Program-made: the position numbers and the translations under genes
Notes under the pieces: generated by a model
Database searches by the model: none
Told to the model about the DNA's origin: nothing
What the model saw: the letters and a program-made list of their open reading frames with translations, nothing else
Shown: piece by piece, positions 6,651 through 6,786 of the stretch
Layout: every line of letters starts with the position of its first letter
Numbering within the stretch: position 1 is the stretch's first letter
Source: Hyphomicrobiales bacterium
GTDB lineage: Bacteria > Pseudomonadota > Alphaproteobacteria > Rhizobiales > JAJFHB01
Length of the DNA: 6,786 nt
Assembly: GCA_021775795.1 (NCBI GenBank)
Contig: JAJFHB010000262.1
Span: 1 to 6,786, forward strand
Direction: 5' to 3'

Positions 6651-6786
6651 TCACGCCGCTTCCTGGGGCTCGGCGTAGCCTTTGTAGTTTTCGATGTAAT
6701 ACGCCGGTGGATTGGCAACCTCCTGCACAGAGGGCCGTTGCCACATGGAGGCAATCCAGCGCTTGAGGCGCGGACACTCTGATGGG
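6651..6786 (-). CDS. Probable glutathione S-transferase, C-terminal fragment
   Basis: Only the last 44 residues and the TGA stop (6651-6653) are in the window; the rest lies beyond the right edge. The segment CPRLKRWIASMWQRPSVQEV matches the closing helix of bacterial glutathione S-transferases, where a Pro-x-Leu-x-x-Trp stretch is followed by Arg-Pro-Ser-Val. A tail of about 20 residues follows, rich in Tyr and Pro (AYYIENYKGYAEP). Nothing can be said of the glutathione-binding N-terminal domain or of the subclass. It is the first visible gene of the minus-strand block and lies 51 bp upstream of the GFA gene. Pairing with a glutathione-linked GFA protein supports the assignment, which otherwise rests on a short motif. 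Confidence 0.6.
   Translation of the reverse strand, partial: PSECPRLKRWIASMWQRPSVQEVANPPAYYIENYKGYAEPQEAA

Larger units (their letters stand above)
2817..6786 (-). other. Collinear four-gene block: GST, tandem GFA, SDR, amine-dehydrogenase-like flavoprotein
   Basis: Four genes run in the same direction with gaps of 51, 116 and 19 bp. Each internal gene has its own Shine-Dalgarno sequence, and I see no terminator hairpin between them. The first promoter must lie beyond the right edge. The 116-bp gap at 5644-5759 could hide an internal promoter; I found only weak matches there. Its coding strand has a run of CTGC units near 5675-5700 with no obvious role. Confidence 0.6.

Noticed and set aside
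4897..6786. Lignin beta-aryl ether cleavage cluster (SDR plus GST)
   Set aside because: The GST fragment is too short to show a beta-etherase, and the GFA protein and amine-dehydrogenase-like flavoprotein are not part of that pathway.

Overview
This 6.8-kb window looks like the chromosome of a moderately GC-rich alphaproteobacterium, of the Rhizobiales or Rhodobacterales sort. That placement is inferred from codon and GC character, from the mix of gene families (a trimethylamine-dehydrogenase-like flavoprotein, paired short-chain dehydrogenases (SDRs), GFA proteins, a glutathione S-transferase), and from the dense catabolic layout. I see no mobile element, RNA gene, CRISPR array or origin.

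Layout: (1) Positions 1-1824, minus strand, hold most of an NDP-forming acyl-CoA synthetase that runs off the left edge. (2) Positions 1825-2058 are a divergent intergenic region with several TTTCA/TGAAA-type repeats. (3) Positions 2059-2802, plus strand, hold an NAD-type SDR. (4) It converges, with 14 bp between stop codons, on a collinear minus-strand block. Read in transcription order, this block is: a GST C-terminus (6786-6651, cut by the right edge), a double-domain GFA protein (6599-5760), an NADP-type SDR (5643-4897), and a 686-residue FMN/4Fe-4S/dinucleotide-binding flavoprotein of the trimethylamine dehydrogenase class (4877-2817).

How the genes may work together (inference): the flavoprotein keeps the covalent-FMN cysteine, the catalytic Tyr/His/Asp triad and the 4Fe-4S cysteines of trimethylamine dehydrogenase. 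It has lost parts of the aromatic bowl that binds trimethylamine, so it probably removes a methyl group from some other N-methylated compound, or oxidises another amine. N-demethylation releases formaldehyde. The GFA protein and GST upstream in the same block are both linked to glutathione chemistry and could handle that formaldehyde or a glutathione adduct. The two SDRs, with different predicted cofactor preference, and the acyl-CoA synthetase could oxidise and activate the remaining carbon skeleton. The substrate cannot be read from the sequence. The most interesting points are the altered substrate pocket and electron-exit residues of the flavoprotein and its co-location with glutathione/formaldehyde-type proteins.
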